A stretch of DNA of 64,000 bases from Sphingomonas ginkgonis (lineage in GTDB: Bacteria > Pseudomonadota > Alphaproteobacteria > Sphingomonadales > Sphingomonadaceae): assembly GCF_003970925.1 (NCBI RefSeq), contig NZ_RWJF01000001.1, positions 2,970,501 to 3,034,500 on the forward strand. The letters are read 5' to 3'. The position numbers and the translations under genes were made by a program. The notes beneath the pieces are model-generated. The model was not told the origin of the DNA. It saw nothing but the letters and a program-made list of their open reading frames with translations, and made no database searches. This document shows, piece after piece, positions 36,758-46,094 of this stretch. Every line of letters starts with the position of its first letter. The stretch's first letter is position 1.

Positions 36758-37874
36758 CCTCGACCTCGACCTTCTCGCCGGTGACCCGCTGCGACAGCGC
36801 CGCGGCCATGAACCGGTCGAGTTCGCCGTCGAGCACGTCGCCCGGCGCGGTCGAGGTAACGCCGGTACGCAGGTCCTTCACTAGCTGATATGGCTGGAGG
36901 ACATAGGAGCGAATCTGGTGGCCCCAGCCGATGTCGGTCTTGCCGGCGTTCTGGGCGTTGGCCTCGGCCTCGCGCTTCTGCAGCTCGGCCTCGTAAAGAC
37001 GCGCCTTGAGCTGCTTCATCGCCTCGGCGCGGTTCTTGTGCTGCGAGCGCTGGTTCTGGCAGGCAACCACGATCCCCGTCGGGATGTGAGTGATCCGCAC
37101 CGCGCTGTCGGTCGTGTTGACGTGCTGCCCGCCCGCGCCCGACGAACGGTAGGTGTCGATGCGGAGGTCCTTTTCCTCGACGGTTATGTCGATGTCCTCG
37201 TCGACTTCCGGATAGACCCACACGCTGGCGAAGCTGGTGTGGCGCCGCGCCGAGCTGTCGTAGGGGCTGATCCGAACCAGCCGGTGGACCCCGCTCTCGA
37301 CCTTGAGGTTGCCGTACGCGTTCTCGCCCTTCACCAGCAACGTCGCCGACTTGATGCCGGCCTGCTCGCCCGAGTGGAAGTCGACCAGCTCGACCTTCAT
37401 GCCATGCCGCTCGGCCCAGCGCGAATACATGCGCTGGAGCATCGAGGCCCAATCCTGACTCTCGGTTCCGCCGGCGCCGGCGTTCACCTCGACATAGCTG
37501 TTGTTGGCATCCGCCTCGCCCGCCAGCAGAGCCGCGACCTTGTCCTTCTCGGCCCGGTCGGCGAGGTCGGCGAGGCTGCGCACCCCGTCGTCGACCAAAC
37601 TGTCGTCGCCTTCCACTTCGGCCATCTCGATCAGCTCGACCGTGTCCTGAAGCTCGGTCTCGAGCTTGCGGGTGGCGCCGATCGCCTCGTCCAGCCGGCG
37701 CCGTTCGCGCATGACTTCCTGGGCCGCCTTGGGATCGTTCCACAGCGACGCATCCTCGACCTTGGCGTTGAGCTCCTCCAGCCGACGCAACGCGCGGTCC
37801 CAGTCGAGGAAGCGGCGCAGCAGCGCGGTCGCGGCGTTGATCTGGTCGACGTGGGCTTGCGCTTCGGCGCGCAT
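36747..37874 (-). CDS. prfB: Peptide chain release factor 2
   Basis: A 375-residue factor that ends translation at UGA and UAA. The catalytic motif GGQ lies in SSGAGGQHVNTTDSA, and the stop-recognition tripeptide region reads RISPYDSSARRHTSF, with SPY in place of the usual SPF. The codon-26 region (FLDWDRALRRLEEL) is read continuously, so the programmed +1 frameshift of E. coli prfB is not used. A frame extending beyond ATG 37874 runs into the preceding intergenic hairpin and is not coding. Confidence 0.95.
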   Translation of the reverse strand: MRAEAQAHVDQINAATALLRRFLDWDRALRRLEELNAKVEDASLWNDPKAAQEVMRERRRLDEAIGATRKLETELQDTVELIEMAEVEGDDSLVDDGVRSLADLADRAEKDKVAALLAGEADANNSYVEVNAGAGGTESQDWASMLQRMYSRWAERHGMKVELVDFHSGEQAGIKSATLLVKGENAYGNLKVESGVHRLVRISPYDSSARRHTSFASVWVYPEVDEDIDITVEEKDLRIDTYRSSGAGGQHVNTTDSAVRITHIPTGIVVACQNQRSQHKNRAEAMKQLKARLYEAELQKREAEANAQNAGKTDIGWGHQIRSYVLQPYQLVKDLRTGVTSTAPGDVLDGELDRFMAAALSQRVTGEKVEVEDVE

Positions 37875-37930
37875 GGGCTTCTCCGCAGCTACCCGGCGGG
37901 TGCCGGGGCAAAACATGTCGTCACCCGACA

Positions 37931-37946
37931 CCCGGCCTCGGCCGGG
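37931..37946. terminator. Perfect 7-bp palindrome between PBP1A and prfB
   Basis: CCCGGCC-TC-GGCCGGG forms a short, very stable hairpin, flanked by GTCACCCG and ACCCGGGC in a REP-like setting. It lies 25 bases after the PBP1A stop and may act as a terminator or REP element. No T-run follows. Confidence 0.4.
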
Positions 37947-37971
37947 ACCCGGGCGATCCTTCGCGGACGGC

Positions 37972-40548
37972 CTAGTAAATCCCGCCCTGCTTTTGCAAGA
38001 AGTCGCTCTCGTCCGACTTGGGCCTGGTCGCGACCGCGACCGCCGGTGCACGGCGCGGCCGGGCCTCCCGCGGCGCCGACGCGCGCCGGGTCGGAGCCTC
38101 GGCGGCCGACGCGACCTCCTGCCTCGTTCCGACCGTCCGCCGCGGCTCGGTCTCGGGCTGGAAAGCCTCCCAGATGACTTCGCTCTTGGGATCCTCGTTG
38201 ACCGGGAACGTGCCGTAGACCTTGCGCCCGCTGGCGCGGTCGATCCGCACCATCCGGATACCGGGCGGAGCAATGAAGGGCACGGCCGGCTGGTCCTTGA
38301 GCGCGATCTGCGCCCACTGCTTGAAGATCGGCGCGGCAGTCCGTCCGCCCTGCGCATAGCCGCCGAGTGAGCGGGGCTGGTCGAAGCCGAGATAGGTGCC
38401 GCTGACGATCTCCGGCGTGCCGCCGACGAACCAAACGTTGGTCGGGCCGGAAGTCGTGCCCGTCTTGCCGAACAGCGGCCGGTTCAGATCGCGCAGGACG
38501 GTCGCGGTGCCGCGCTCGATCACGCCCTCCATGATGTGCACCATCTGATAGGCGGCCATCGGGTCGAGCAGCTGCCGGGTGCGCGAGGGCGGCCGCGGCA
38601 TCGCCTTGCCGTCCCATTCCGCCATGTTGCAATTGTCCATCACCGCGCAGCGATTGTCGCTGCGGAAGATGACCTTGCCGTCGCGGTTCTGGACATAATC
38701 GATGGTGGTCTGGGTCACCGACCGGCCATGGTTGGCGAGGATCGCGTAGGCGTTGACCAGCCGGGCCACGGTGGTCTCGCCGGCGCCGAGCGAGAAGGCG
38801 AGATAAGGCTGGTAGTTGCCGACCCCGAGTTTGGCGGCGGTCGCGACGACCTTGGGCATGCCGGTCTGAAGCGCAGCGCGCAGGGTCATCAGGTTGCGCG
38901 ACTGTTCGACACCCCAGCGCATCGTCTTGGGTCCGGCATAGCTGCCATCGAAGTTACGGAAACATTTGTCGGGCAGACCCGGACCCTGGGTCGCGCAGAG
39001 CGGCGCGTCGAGGAGGATGCTGGCCGGATTGAGCCCGTTCTCCAGCGCCGTCTCGTAGACGATCGGCTTGAACGAGGAACCCGGCTGGCGGAGCGCCTGG
39101 GTCGCGCGGTTGTAGCTGCTGTTCTGGACGTCGAAGCCGCCCTGCATGGCGAGCACGCGGCCGGTGCGGACCTCCTGCGCGAGCATTCCGCCGCCCACTT
39201 CGGGCAGCGAGCGCAGCGCGAAGGTCGAACCGCCGACCCGCTTGACGATGATCACCATGCCCGGACGCAGGGAGCCGTAGGCCGCGCCGCCGACCCCGCG
39301 TTTCGGCATGACCGCGTTGCTGGCCGGGAGCGATCCGGTCGAGCCGTCGGGAAGCCCGATCTGTGCCGCGCCGCCTTCCTTGCTCAGCACCACCGCCTTG
39401 TACCAGTCGGGATAGCCGGTGCCGACCGGCGCCGAGAGCAGCTGCCCGCGCCAGTCGCGGTCCATGTCGATGCTGAGCTTGAGATCGGTCCAACCGCGCC
39501 CACCGTCGTAGCGAGTCATGCCGTCGCGCAGCGATTGCGCCATCGCGGTCTGCATCGCCGGGTTCATCGAGGTGCGCACCCACAGGCCGCCGCCGTAGAC
39601 GCTGTTCGGTCCGTCCTTCGCATTCTCGCCGAACTTCTTGATTAGGGCGCGCCGCACCTCTTCCATGAAGTAGCCGCCCTGGTCGGCGAACACGGCATTG
39701 CTGCCGTACCGGACGGTGTCGAGCGGCTGCGCCTGCGCCTCCTTCCACTGTGCTTCGGTGATGTAGCCGTTCGCCGCCATCTCCTTCAGCACATAGTTGC
39801 GCCGGTTCAGCGCCCGTTGAGTGGCACGATCGGGGTCGTAGTTGCTGGGGGCCTTAGGCAGCACGGCGAGATAGGCGGCCTCGGGCAGGGTCAGCTGGTC
39901 CACGTCCTTGTTGAAATAGGCGCGCGCCGCCGCCTGGATCCCATAGGCGTTCCGGCCGAGGAAGATCTGGTTGAGGTAGAGCTCGAGGATCTGCTGCTTG
40001 CTGAGCGTCGATTCGAGCCGGAACGCGAGAATCGCCTCGCGGATCTTGCGGCCGACGTTGTAGCTGTTGTCCTGCAGCAGCGCCTTGGCGACCTGCTGCG
40101 TGATGGTCGAGCCGCCGCGTGCCCGTTCGCCCGTGGTCGCCTTCTTGCGCGCATAGTCGAACACCGCTCCGACCAGTCCGGGATAGTCGATCCCGCTATG
40201 GGTGAAGAAGTTCTTGTCCTCGGCCGAGGTGAAGGCCTGGACGATCAGCGGCGGGATCTCGTCATAGGCGAGCTCCACCCGACGCTCGCGCGCGAAGGTC
40301 TGGACTGGCTGCCCGTCGTAGCCGCGCACGTTGGTGGGAAGCGGCGGCTTGTAGGCGAGCAGGGTTTCCTCGCTCGGCAGCCCCGAGGCGAAGAAGATCC
40401 AGGTCGCGGTGACCAGCGCCCAGCCGAGTGCGATCGCGATGACCAGCGCCTTGAACCAGCCTCGTTGCCACTGACGATGGTACCAGTCGCTGGCGCGGCG
40501 GGTCGGACCGGTGAGGTCCGGGAAGCGGTTCAAGGTGAAGGCAGCCAT
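37972..40548 (-). CDS. Class A penicillin-binding protein 1A (glycosyltransferase/transpeptidase)
   Basis: An 858-residue bifunctional peptidoglycan synthase. After a cytoplasmic tail and one membrane helix (about 33-53), the GT51 domain shows FTSAEDKNFFTHSGIDYPG with the catalytic glutamate and RGGSTITQQVAKALL. The transpeptidase domain has SxxK in QPGSSFKPIV, SRN in EQSRNLMT and KTG in FGKTGTTSGPT. The C-terminal tail is Ala/Arg/Pro-rich. It lies 49 bases after an amidase gene, suggesting a cell-wall unit. Confidence 0.95.
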   Translation of the reverse strand: MAAFTLNRFPDLTGPTRRASDWYHRQWQRGWFKALVIAIALGWALVTATWIFFASGLPSEETLLAYKPPLPTNVRGYDGQPVQTFARERRVELAYDEIPPLIVQAFTSAEDKNFFTHSGIDYPGLVGAVFDYARKKATTGERARGGSTITQQVAKALLQDNSYNVGRKIREAILAFRLESTLSKQQILELYLNQIFLGRNAYGIQAAARAYFNKDVDQLTLPEAAYLAVLPKAPSNYDPDRATQRALNRRNYVLKEMAANGYITEAQWKEAQAQPLDTVRYGSNAVFADQGGYFMEEVRRALIKKFGENAKDGPNSVYGGGLWVRTSMNPAMQTAMAQSLRDGMTRYDGGRGWTDLKLSIDMDRDWRGQLLSAPVGTGYPDWYKAVVLSKEGGAAQIGLPDGSTGSLPASNAVMPKRGVGGAAYGSLRPGMVIIVKRVGGSTFALRSLPEVGGGMLAQEVRTGRVLAMQGGFDVQNSSYNRATQALRQPGSSFKPIVYETALENGLNPASILLDAPLCATQGPGLPDKCFRNFDGSYAGPKTMRWGVEQSRNLMTLRAALQTGMPKVVATAAKLGVGNYQPYLAFSLGAGETTVARLVNAYAILANHGRSVTQTTIDYVQNRDGKVIFRSDNRCAVMDNCNMAEWDGKAMPRPPSRTRQLLDPMAAYQMVHIMEGVIERGTATVLRDLNRPLFGKTGTTSGPTNVWFVGGTPEIVSGTYLGFDQPRSLGGYAQGGRTAAPIFKQWAQIALKDQPAVPFIAPPGIRMVRIDRASGRKVYGTFPVNEDPKSEVIWEAFQPETEPRRTVGTRQEVASAAEAPTRRASAPREARPRRAPAVAVATRPKSDESDFLQKQGGIY

Positions 40549-40597
40549 GGAACGCCTGCTCTAGCCGCTCCCGACAGGCGGATAAAGCGGCTCTCTT

Positions 40598-41497
40598 CTA
40601 ACGGCTTGCGACGGACTGGCGGGCGAGCTCGGCCTCGATCGTCTCGGCCAGTGCGGCGGCGATCCGCTCCCGTCCTTCCGGCGAGGCAAGCATCTTCTCG
40701 TCGTCGACGTTGCTGAGGTACCCGGCCTCGAACAGCACTGCCGGTGCCCGCGCGCTGCGCAACACCCGGAACGAGGCGAAGCGGTGGGGATCCGGGCGGA
40801 GCGCGACGCTCGAGGCGGCGGCACGGCGGACCAGCCGAGAAGCAAAGTCGGCGCTGTCCTCCATCTCATCATGGACGGCGAGCCCGGCAAGCAGCGCGCG
40901 GACCGACCCATCCGCCTCGGTCGACACCGGCTCGCCGGCGTTCTGGTGGGCGGCGAAGCGTGCGGCATCGGCATCCGAGGCCACGTCAGACAGCGAATAG
41001 ACGGTGGCGCCACGTGCCAGCGGGTTGGGCGCGCTGTCGGCGTGAATGGAGAGGAACAGCCCGGCCCCAAGCCGCCGAGCGATCGACGCGCGCTCGTCCA
41101 GCGTCAGCGTGTCGTCCGCGCTGCGGGTCAGGGCGATCCGCACCCGCCCGTTGCGCGCGAGCCGATCGCGCACGGCCTCGGCGAGCGCCAGCGTGACCTG
41201 CTTCTCGCGGAGGCTGCCGGAAACCGAGGTTGCGCCCGGGTCGTGCCCGCCGTGACCCGCGTCGACGACGACCAGGGGTCGGCCGGCAACCCGGGCCTGG
41301 ATCACGGCGACGCCGGACACGGCGGGCGCAAGCGCGAGGGTCAGCGATCCTTGCCGCGCTTCGCCTTCGGCCGCCGCGGCGTGAGCCCCCGCCGCGCTCG
41401 ACCGCGCACTGCCGGACAGGGCTAGACTGACGACGAGCGCGGCCGCGGCGATGCCGCCGGCAACCCACCAACCGCGATGTCTCAACCGTTCCGTCAC
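40598..41497 (-). CDS. N-acetylmuramoyl-L-alanine amidase (AmiC-like)
   Basis: A 299-residue zinc amidase that cleaves the bond between MurNAc and the peptide. One N-terminal membrane helix or signal (about 10-30) leads to the amidase_3 domain. Zinc ligands are in VVDAGHGGHDPG, then REKQVTLALA, then FLSIHADSAPN, and the catalytic glutamate is in LFEAGYLSN. There is no AMIN targeting domain. It is divergent from rne and precedes the PBP1A gene. Confidence 0.92.
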   Translation of the reverse strand: MTERLRHRGWWVAGGIAAAALVVSLALSGSARSSAAGAHAAAAEGEARQGSLTLALAPAVSGVAVIQARVAGRPLVVVDAGHGGHDPGATSVSGSLREKQVTLALAEAVRDRLARNGRVRIALTRSADDTLTLDERASIARRLGAGLFLSIHADSAPNPLARGATVYSLSDVASDADAARFAAHQNAGEPVSTEADGSVRALLAGLAVHDEMEDSADFASRLVRRAAASSVALRPDPHRFASFRVLRSARAPAVLFEAGYLSNVDDEKMLASPEGRERIAAALAETIEAELARQSVASR

Positions 41498-41898
41498 GCC
41501 CCGCCCCTAGTTCCGCATCGCTTATAGCACGGTTAACCTGCTATTTAGCATGGATTTCAGGATTTCCGGCAAAGCTGCGACGCTCAGCTTGTCCTTGACC
41601 TGCGTCAATGCTAGTCCAATGTTGTTCCGACGGCATTCGCCGGAACCGCTCACTACGGCGATTTTCCGTCCGTTTAGCGGTGTTTTGCAAGGTTGACGCT
41701 GCATGAGGTCCAAGACGTTCCGTACCCCGCTCCTCGTCGAGCTGGACGGACGTTTCCCGGAAGGCACCGGGGCGATCGCTGCAGCAGAGGCACACTCAGA
41801 TACAATCGCCATCCGCCGCCCTAGCGCGCCGCCGATGGCCACAACTCGCGCGCGCCGCCCGGCCTCCACGCCCGCCGCGCGCGCCCGGAGACAATTCA
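41498..41898 (+). promoter_or_regulatory. 401-nt intergenic region: rne leader and divergent promoter zone
   Basis: No convincing gene lies here. A TTGACC (41595-41600), 17 bases and AATGTT (41618-41623) form a possible promoter for rne, which would give an untranslated leader of about 270 bases. Long leaders of rne in other bacteria take part in autoregulation by RNase E. The region also carries AT-richer sequence (TTATAGCACGGTTAACC) near 41521-41540 that may serve the amidase gene. A 93-codon frame at 41703 overlaps the rne start and looks non-coding. Confidence 0.45.
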
Positions 41899-44643
41899 AT
41901 GACAATGCGCATGCTGATCGACGCGCGCCACCCGGAGGAAACCCGGGTCGCCGTCGCCAAGGGGAACCGGATCGAGGAGTTTGACTTCGAGTCTGAGGAG
42001 CACAAGCAGCTCAAGGGGAATATCTATCTCGCCAAGGTGACCCGCGTTGAACCGTCGCTCCAGGCGGCGTTCATCGAATATGGGGGCAACCGCCACGGCT
42101 TTCTCGCCTTCAGCGAGATCCACCCGGACTATTACCAGATCCCGAAGGCGGATCGCGAAGCGCTGCTTCGCGAAGAGGCCGAGCATGCCGCCGAGGAAGA
42201 GCGGTTGCGTGCCGCCGCCGACGACTATGAGCCGATTGACGGTCACCACGACGACGACGGCCTCGACGACCGCCCGGAGGAACCCGGCGATGAGCTCGAG
42301 GGGGACGACGATGCGGCCGAGCGGCCGAGCGAGGTCGGCACCGGATCGTCCCGCTCGCCGGTGGACGAGAGCGCCGCGGACGAGCTCCGCAAGAAGCGTC
42401 AGGCACTGCGCCGCCGCTACAAGATCCAGGACGTTATCCAGCGCCGTCAGGTGCTGCTGGTCCAGGTCGTCAAGGAAGAGCGCGGCAACAAGGGCGCGGC
42501 GCTGACCACCTACTTGAGCCTCGCCGGCCGCTATTGCGTGCTGATGCCCAACACGTCGCACGGCGGCGGGATCAGCCGGAAGATTTCCAACGGCGCGGAT
42601 CGCAAGCGGCTCAAGTCGATCATGGCCGACCTGCAGTTGCCGCAGTCGATGGGGCTGATCGTGCGCACCGCCGGCCTCCAGCGGACCAAGACCGAGATCA
42701 AGCGCGACTTCGACTATCTCGCCCGTCTCTGGGACGAGATCCGCGAGAACACGCTGAAGTCGAGCGCACCGGCCCTCATCTACCGCGACAGCGACCTCAT
42801 CAAGCGCGCCATCCGCGACCTCTATCACCGTGAGATCGACGAGGTGCTGGTCGAGGGCGAGGACGGCTATCGCGCGGCGCGCGGCTTCATGAAGCTGCTG
42901 ATGCCGAGCCATGTGAAGCGCGTCCAGCTCCACGCCGAACCGACCCCGATCTTCCAGCGCTACGGGGTCGAGGACCAGCTCAACGCCATGTACCAGCCGC
43001 TGGTGCAGCTGAAGTCGGGCGGCTACCTCGTCATCAACCCGACCGAGGCGCTGGTCTCGATCGATATCAACTCGGGCCGCTCGACCCGCGAGCACAATAT
43101 CGAGCAGACCGCCTTCGCCACCAACCTCGAGGCGGCGAACGAGATCGCTCGCCAGCTTCGCCTGCGCGACATGGCCGGACTTGTCGTCATCGACTTCATC
43201 GACATGGAACAGAACAGCCATGTCCGGAAGGTCGAGAAGGCGATGAAGGAAGCGCTGAAGAACGATCGGGCGCGCATCCAGATTGGCCGCATTTCCAGCT
43301 TCGGACTGATGGAGATGAGCCGCCAGCGGCTCCGCACCGGCGTTCTCGAGGCGTCGACCAAGGCCTGCCCGCACTGCGAGGGTACCGGTCTGATGCGCAC
43401 CGCCTCGTCGGCGGGGCTGAGCGCGCTCAGGATCATCGAGGACGAAGCCGCCCGCGGCCGCGGCGAGCGGATCTGCCTGCGTGCGGGCCGCGAGGCCGCG
43501 ATCTACGTGCTCAACAAGAAGCGCGCCGAGCTGGCCGACATCGAGGCGCGCTACGGCGTTACGGTTGAAGTGCTGGTCGACGAGACCTTCGAAGGCGCCC
43601 GCATGACCGTCGACAGCTCGGGCCCGCGCCCGGTTGCGCCACGACCGATGCCGGCTCCCGTCGCCATCCTGGATGACGAGGACGAGCCGGCGGTCGACGA
43701 GGTCGATGTCATCGAGGATGACGAGGAGCTCGAGTCCGCCGACGACGGCGATCGCGAGGAGCGCGGCGACGATGGCGAGCGCAACGGGCGTCGGCGTCGC
43801 CGACGGCGACGCGGCGGTCGCGGCCGCCACCGCCACGAGGAAGGCGACCAGTTCGCCGCCGCAGCGATGGATCAGGAGAGCGGCAACTCGATCGAGGCCG
43901 AAGCGCTCCAGGCCGACATGGACGAGGCGGATGCCGCCGAACCCACCGACGCCGAAGCCGGCGACCTCGAGGGGGAGGAGCGGAAGCGGCGGTCTAGAAG
44001 GGGTCGCCGTGGCGGTCGCCGTCGGCGCGAGGAGCTGCCGGGCGAGTTCCAGGCGGCCGAGACGTCGGGCGACGAGCAGCAGCCCGAGACGGCGGACGAG
44101 CAGCGCGAGGCTCCGCCGGCACCCGACGAGGCGCCGATGAAGGAGCCGGTTCCGTCCGAGGACCCATCGCCCGACACGGTCGAGGCGCCCGTCGAGGAGA
44201 AGCCCAAGGCCCGCCGCCGCCCGCGCGCCCGCAAGGTCGCCGAAACGGCCGCCGAGCCGGCCGCCGACACGGCGGACCAGCCGACCGCGGCGCCGGCCGT
44301 GACCGAGGCGGAAGCCCCGGTTGCGGCGGAAGCAGAAGCGGAAGCACCGGCCAAGCCGAAGCGCCGCTCGCGCGCCAAGAAGTCGGCTGACCCGGTTACC
44401 GCCCCGGCCGACGAGGCCGCGGTTGCTGACGCCGGGTCCGTCGCCGCCCAGCCCGCCGAAGCGGAACCCGCCGTCGCGGCGGCCCCGCCGCCGGTGGTGG
44501 GCGAGCCGATGGTCGAGGCCGCGGACGGCCCGATCGCCGACGGCATCGCCGAAACCGATGCCGGGGAAGCCCCGGCGGCCGACAACGACAGCAGCGAGGC
44601 CGCGTCGCCGCGGCGCGGCTGGTGGCAGCGAACCTTCGGCTGA
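41899..44643 (+). CDS. rne: Ribonuclease E
   Basis: A 914-residue endoribonuclease, the scaffold of the RNA degradosome. The N-terminus MLIDARHPEETRVAV is typical. The S1 domain is interrupted by an acidic insert (about residues 90-160), as in alphaproteobacteria. The catalytic region reads VSIDINSGRSTREHNIEQTA with DFIDMEQN downstream, and the zinc-link is CPHCEGTG (about residues 492-499). The C-terminal half is disordered: an Arg-rich patch, then Glu/Ala/Pro-rich sequence. The last residues RRGWWQRTFG carry the GWW motif that binds PNPase in Caulobacter. The start has GGAG eight bases upstream. A long antisense frame is a shadow. Confidence 0.97.
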   Translation: MTMRMLIDARHPEETRVAVAKGNRIEEFDFESEEHKQLKGNIYLAKVTRVEPSLQAAFIEYGGNRHGFLAFSEIHPDYYQIPKADREALLREEAEHAAEEERLRAAADDYEPIDGHHDDDGLDDRPEEPGDELEGDDDAAERPSEVGTGSSRSPVDESAADELRKKRQALRRRYKIQDVIQRRQVLLVQVVKEERGNKGAALTTYLSLAGRYCVLMPNTSHGGGISRKISNGADRKRLKSIMADLQLPQSMGLIVRTAGLQRTKTEIKRDFDYLARLWDEIRENTLKSSAPALIYRDSDLIKRAIRDLYHREIDEVLVEGEDGYRAARGFMKLLMPSHVKRVQLHAEPTPIFQRYGVEDQLNAMYQPLVQLKSGGYLVINPTEALVSIDINSGRSTREHNIEQTAFATNLEAANEIARQLRLRDMAGLVVIDFIDMEQNSHVRKVEKAMKEALKNDRARIQIGRISSFGLMEMSRQRLRTGVLEASTKACPHCEGTGLMRTASSAGLSALRIIEDEAARGRGERICLRAGREAAIYVLNKKRAELADIEARYGVTVEVLVDETFEGARMTVDSSGPRPVAPRPMPAPVAILDDEDEPAVDEVDVIEDDEELESADDGDREERGDDGERNGRRRRRRRRGGRGRHRHEEGDQFAAAAMDQESGNSIEAEALQADMDEADAAEPTDAEAGDLEGEERKRRSRRGRRGGRRRREELPGEFQAAETSGDEQQPETADEQREAPPAPDEAPMKEPVPSEDPSPDTVEAPVEEKPKARRRPRARKVAETAAEPAADTADQPTAAPAVTEAEAPVAAEAEAEAPAKPKRRSRAKKSADPVTAPADEAAVADAGSVAAQPAEAEPAVAAAPPPVVGEPMVEAADGPIADGIAETDAGEAPAADNDSSEAASPRRGWWQRTFG

Positions 44644-44655
44644 GCCAGAACCAAG

Positions 44656-44684
44656 GGCGGTCGTTCCCGGCCGGGGATGACCGC
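44656..44684 (+). terminator. Hairpin terminator after rne
   Basis: GGCGGTC (44656-44662) pairs with GACCGCC (44678-44684), with an internal stem TCCC-ggcc-GGGGA between them, followed by TTTCC. The position 13 bases after the rne stop supports a terminator role, though the T-run is short. Confidence 0.5.
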
Positions 44685-44738
44685 CTTTCCATCCCTCTTT
44701 CACCCTGCGTTCAGCGCCCGGGTGGGAACAGGCGGAGG

Positions 44739-46094
44739 ATGACGCGACATCCCCTGCTTTCCCGGGCCGCTCTCGGGCTCGCGCTCCTGTTCGCCGCGGC
44801 CCAGCCGGCGGCGGCCCAGAGCATCCTTCGCGACAGCGAGACCGAGGCGCTGTTCGCCGACGCGACCAAGCCGCTGGTCCAGGCCGCGGGGCTCAACCCC
44901 CGCAACGTCAACGTCGCGCTGATCAACGATCCCGAGATCAACGCCTTCGTCGCGACCGGCCAGACCGTCTACATCCAGACCGGCCTGCTCGAGGCCGCCG
45001 ACAATGCCAACCAGCTGCAGGGCGTCATCGCGCACGAGCTGGGCCACGTCACCGCCGGCGACTCGATCCGCGCCGGCGAGGGCATGAAGCAGGCGACCGG
45101 GATCTCGATCCTCAGCCTCGTGCTCGGCGCCGCGGCAATGGCCGCGGGCGGCGGCGAGGCGGCGATGGGCGTCATGGCCGCCGGCCAGCAGGCCGCGCTC
45201 GGCAACCTCCTCGCCTTCACCCGGGTCCAGGAGACCAGCGCCGACCTCGCCGGCTCGCGCTTCCTGTCGGGCGCCGGGATCAGCGGCAAGGGCAGCATCG
45301 CCTTCTTCAAGAAGCTGCAGAACCAGGAATATCGCCTCGCCATCCCGCAGGACGACGCCTACGCGCGGACCCACCCGCTCTCGAGCGACCGGATCCAGAC
45401 GCTGCAGGCGATCTACCAGAAGGACCCGGCTTGGAACCGGTCGACCGACCCCGTGCTCGAGGCGCGCTTCCAGCGGGTCAAGGCCAAGCTGATCGGCTAT
45501 CTCGATCCGCAGCGCGCGACCCAGCTCTATCCCGAGACCGACCAGAGCGTCCCGGCGCACTACGCGCGGGCCTATGCCTATCACCAGGGCGCCTATCTCG
45601 ACAAAGCGGTGGCGGAGGCCGACGCGTTGCTCCGGACCGCGCCCAACGATCCCTATTTCAACGAGCTGAAGGGCCAGATCCTGCTCGAGAGCGGCAAGCC
45701 AAAGGAGGCGCTCGAGCCGCTCCGGCTGGCAGTGCGCAATGCGCCCGACAAGCCGATGATCGCGGTGATGCTCGGCCATGCGCTGGTCGAGACCAACGAC
45801 GCCAAGAACATGACCGAGGCCAAGTCGGTGCTGAAGGCGGCGGTCAACCGCGACAACGACAACCCGTTCGCCTGGTACCAAATGGGCGTGATCTACGAGC
45901 ATGAGGGCGACGAGGCGCGCGCCTCGCTGGCGACGGCCGAGCGCTCCAACCTCGAGGGCGACGCCAAGCTGGCGCTCACCAGCGCGCGGCGGGCCATGGC
46001 CGGCCTGCCGCAGGGCACGCCCGACTATTTGCGCGCGCAGGACATCGCTATGGTCAGCGAAAGCGCGGCCAAGAAGGGCAAGAAGGGACGTTAG
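44739..46094 (+). CDS. M48 family metalloprotease with TPR repeats (BepA-like)
   Basis: A 451-residue exported protein with a signal peptide ending AQPAAAQ. The zinc protease motif is in VIAHELGHVTAGDS, and the third ligand glutamate in RVQETSADLAGSRFLS. The C-terminal third (about 280-440) consists of TPR-like repeats (AYLDKAVAEADALL, PKEALEPLRLAV). BepA-type proteases monitor outer-membrane protein assembly. It is coupled to the DsbA-like gene by a one-base overlap. Confidence 0.92.
   Translation: MTRHPLLSRAALGLALLFAAAQPAAAQSILRDSETEALFADATKPLVQAAGLNPRNVNVALINDPEINAFVATGQTVYIQTGLLEAADNANQLQGVIAHELGHVTAGDSIRAGEGMKQATGISILSLVLGAAAMAAGGGEAAMGVMAAGQQAALGNLLAFTRVQETSADLAGSRFLSGAGISGKGSIAFFKKLQNQEYRLAIPQDDAYARTHPLSSDRIQTLQAIYQKDPAWNRSTDPVLEARFQRVKAKLIGYLDPQRATQLYPETDQSVPAHYARAYAYHQGAYLDKAVAEADALLRTAPNDPYFNELKGQILLESGKPKEALEPLRLAVRNAPDKPMIAVMLGHALVETNDAKNMTEAKSVLKAAVNRDNDNPFAWYQMGVIYEHEGDEARASLATAERSNLEGDAKLALTSARRAMAGLPQGTPDYLRAQDIAMVSESAAKKGKKGR

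Noticed and set aside
37874..38357. N-terminal extension of prfB or a frameshifted prfB
   Set aside because: The region beyond 37874 is the intergenic hairpin and the end of the PBP1A gene; RF2 is complete from ATG 37874.
41703..41984. 93-codon frame upstream of and overlapping rne
   Set aside because: No ribosome site, Pro/Arg-rich composition typical of an out-of-frame read, and it overlaps the conserved rne start.
41896..44703. 935-codon frame opposite rne
   Set aside because: Complementary to a gene with all RNase E motifs; low-complexity composition and no ribosome site.
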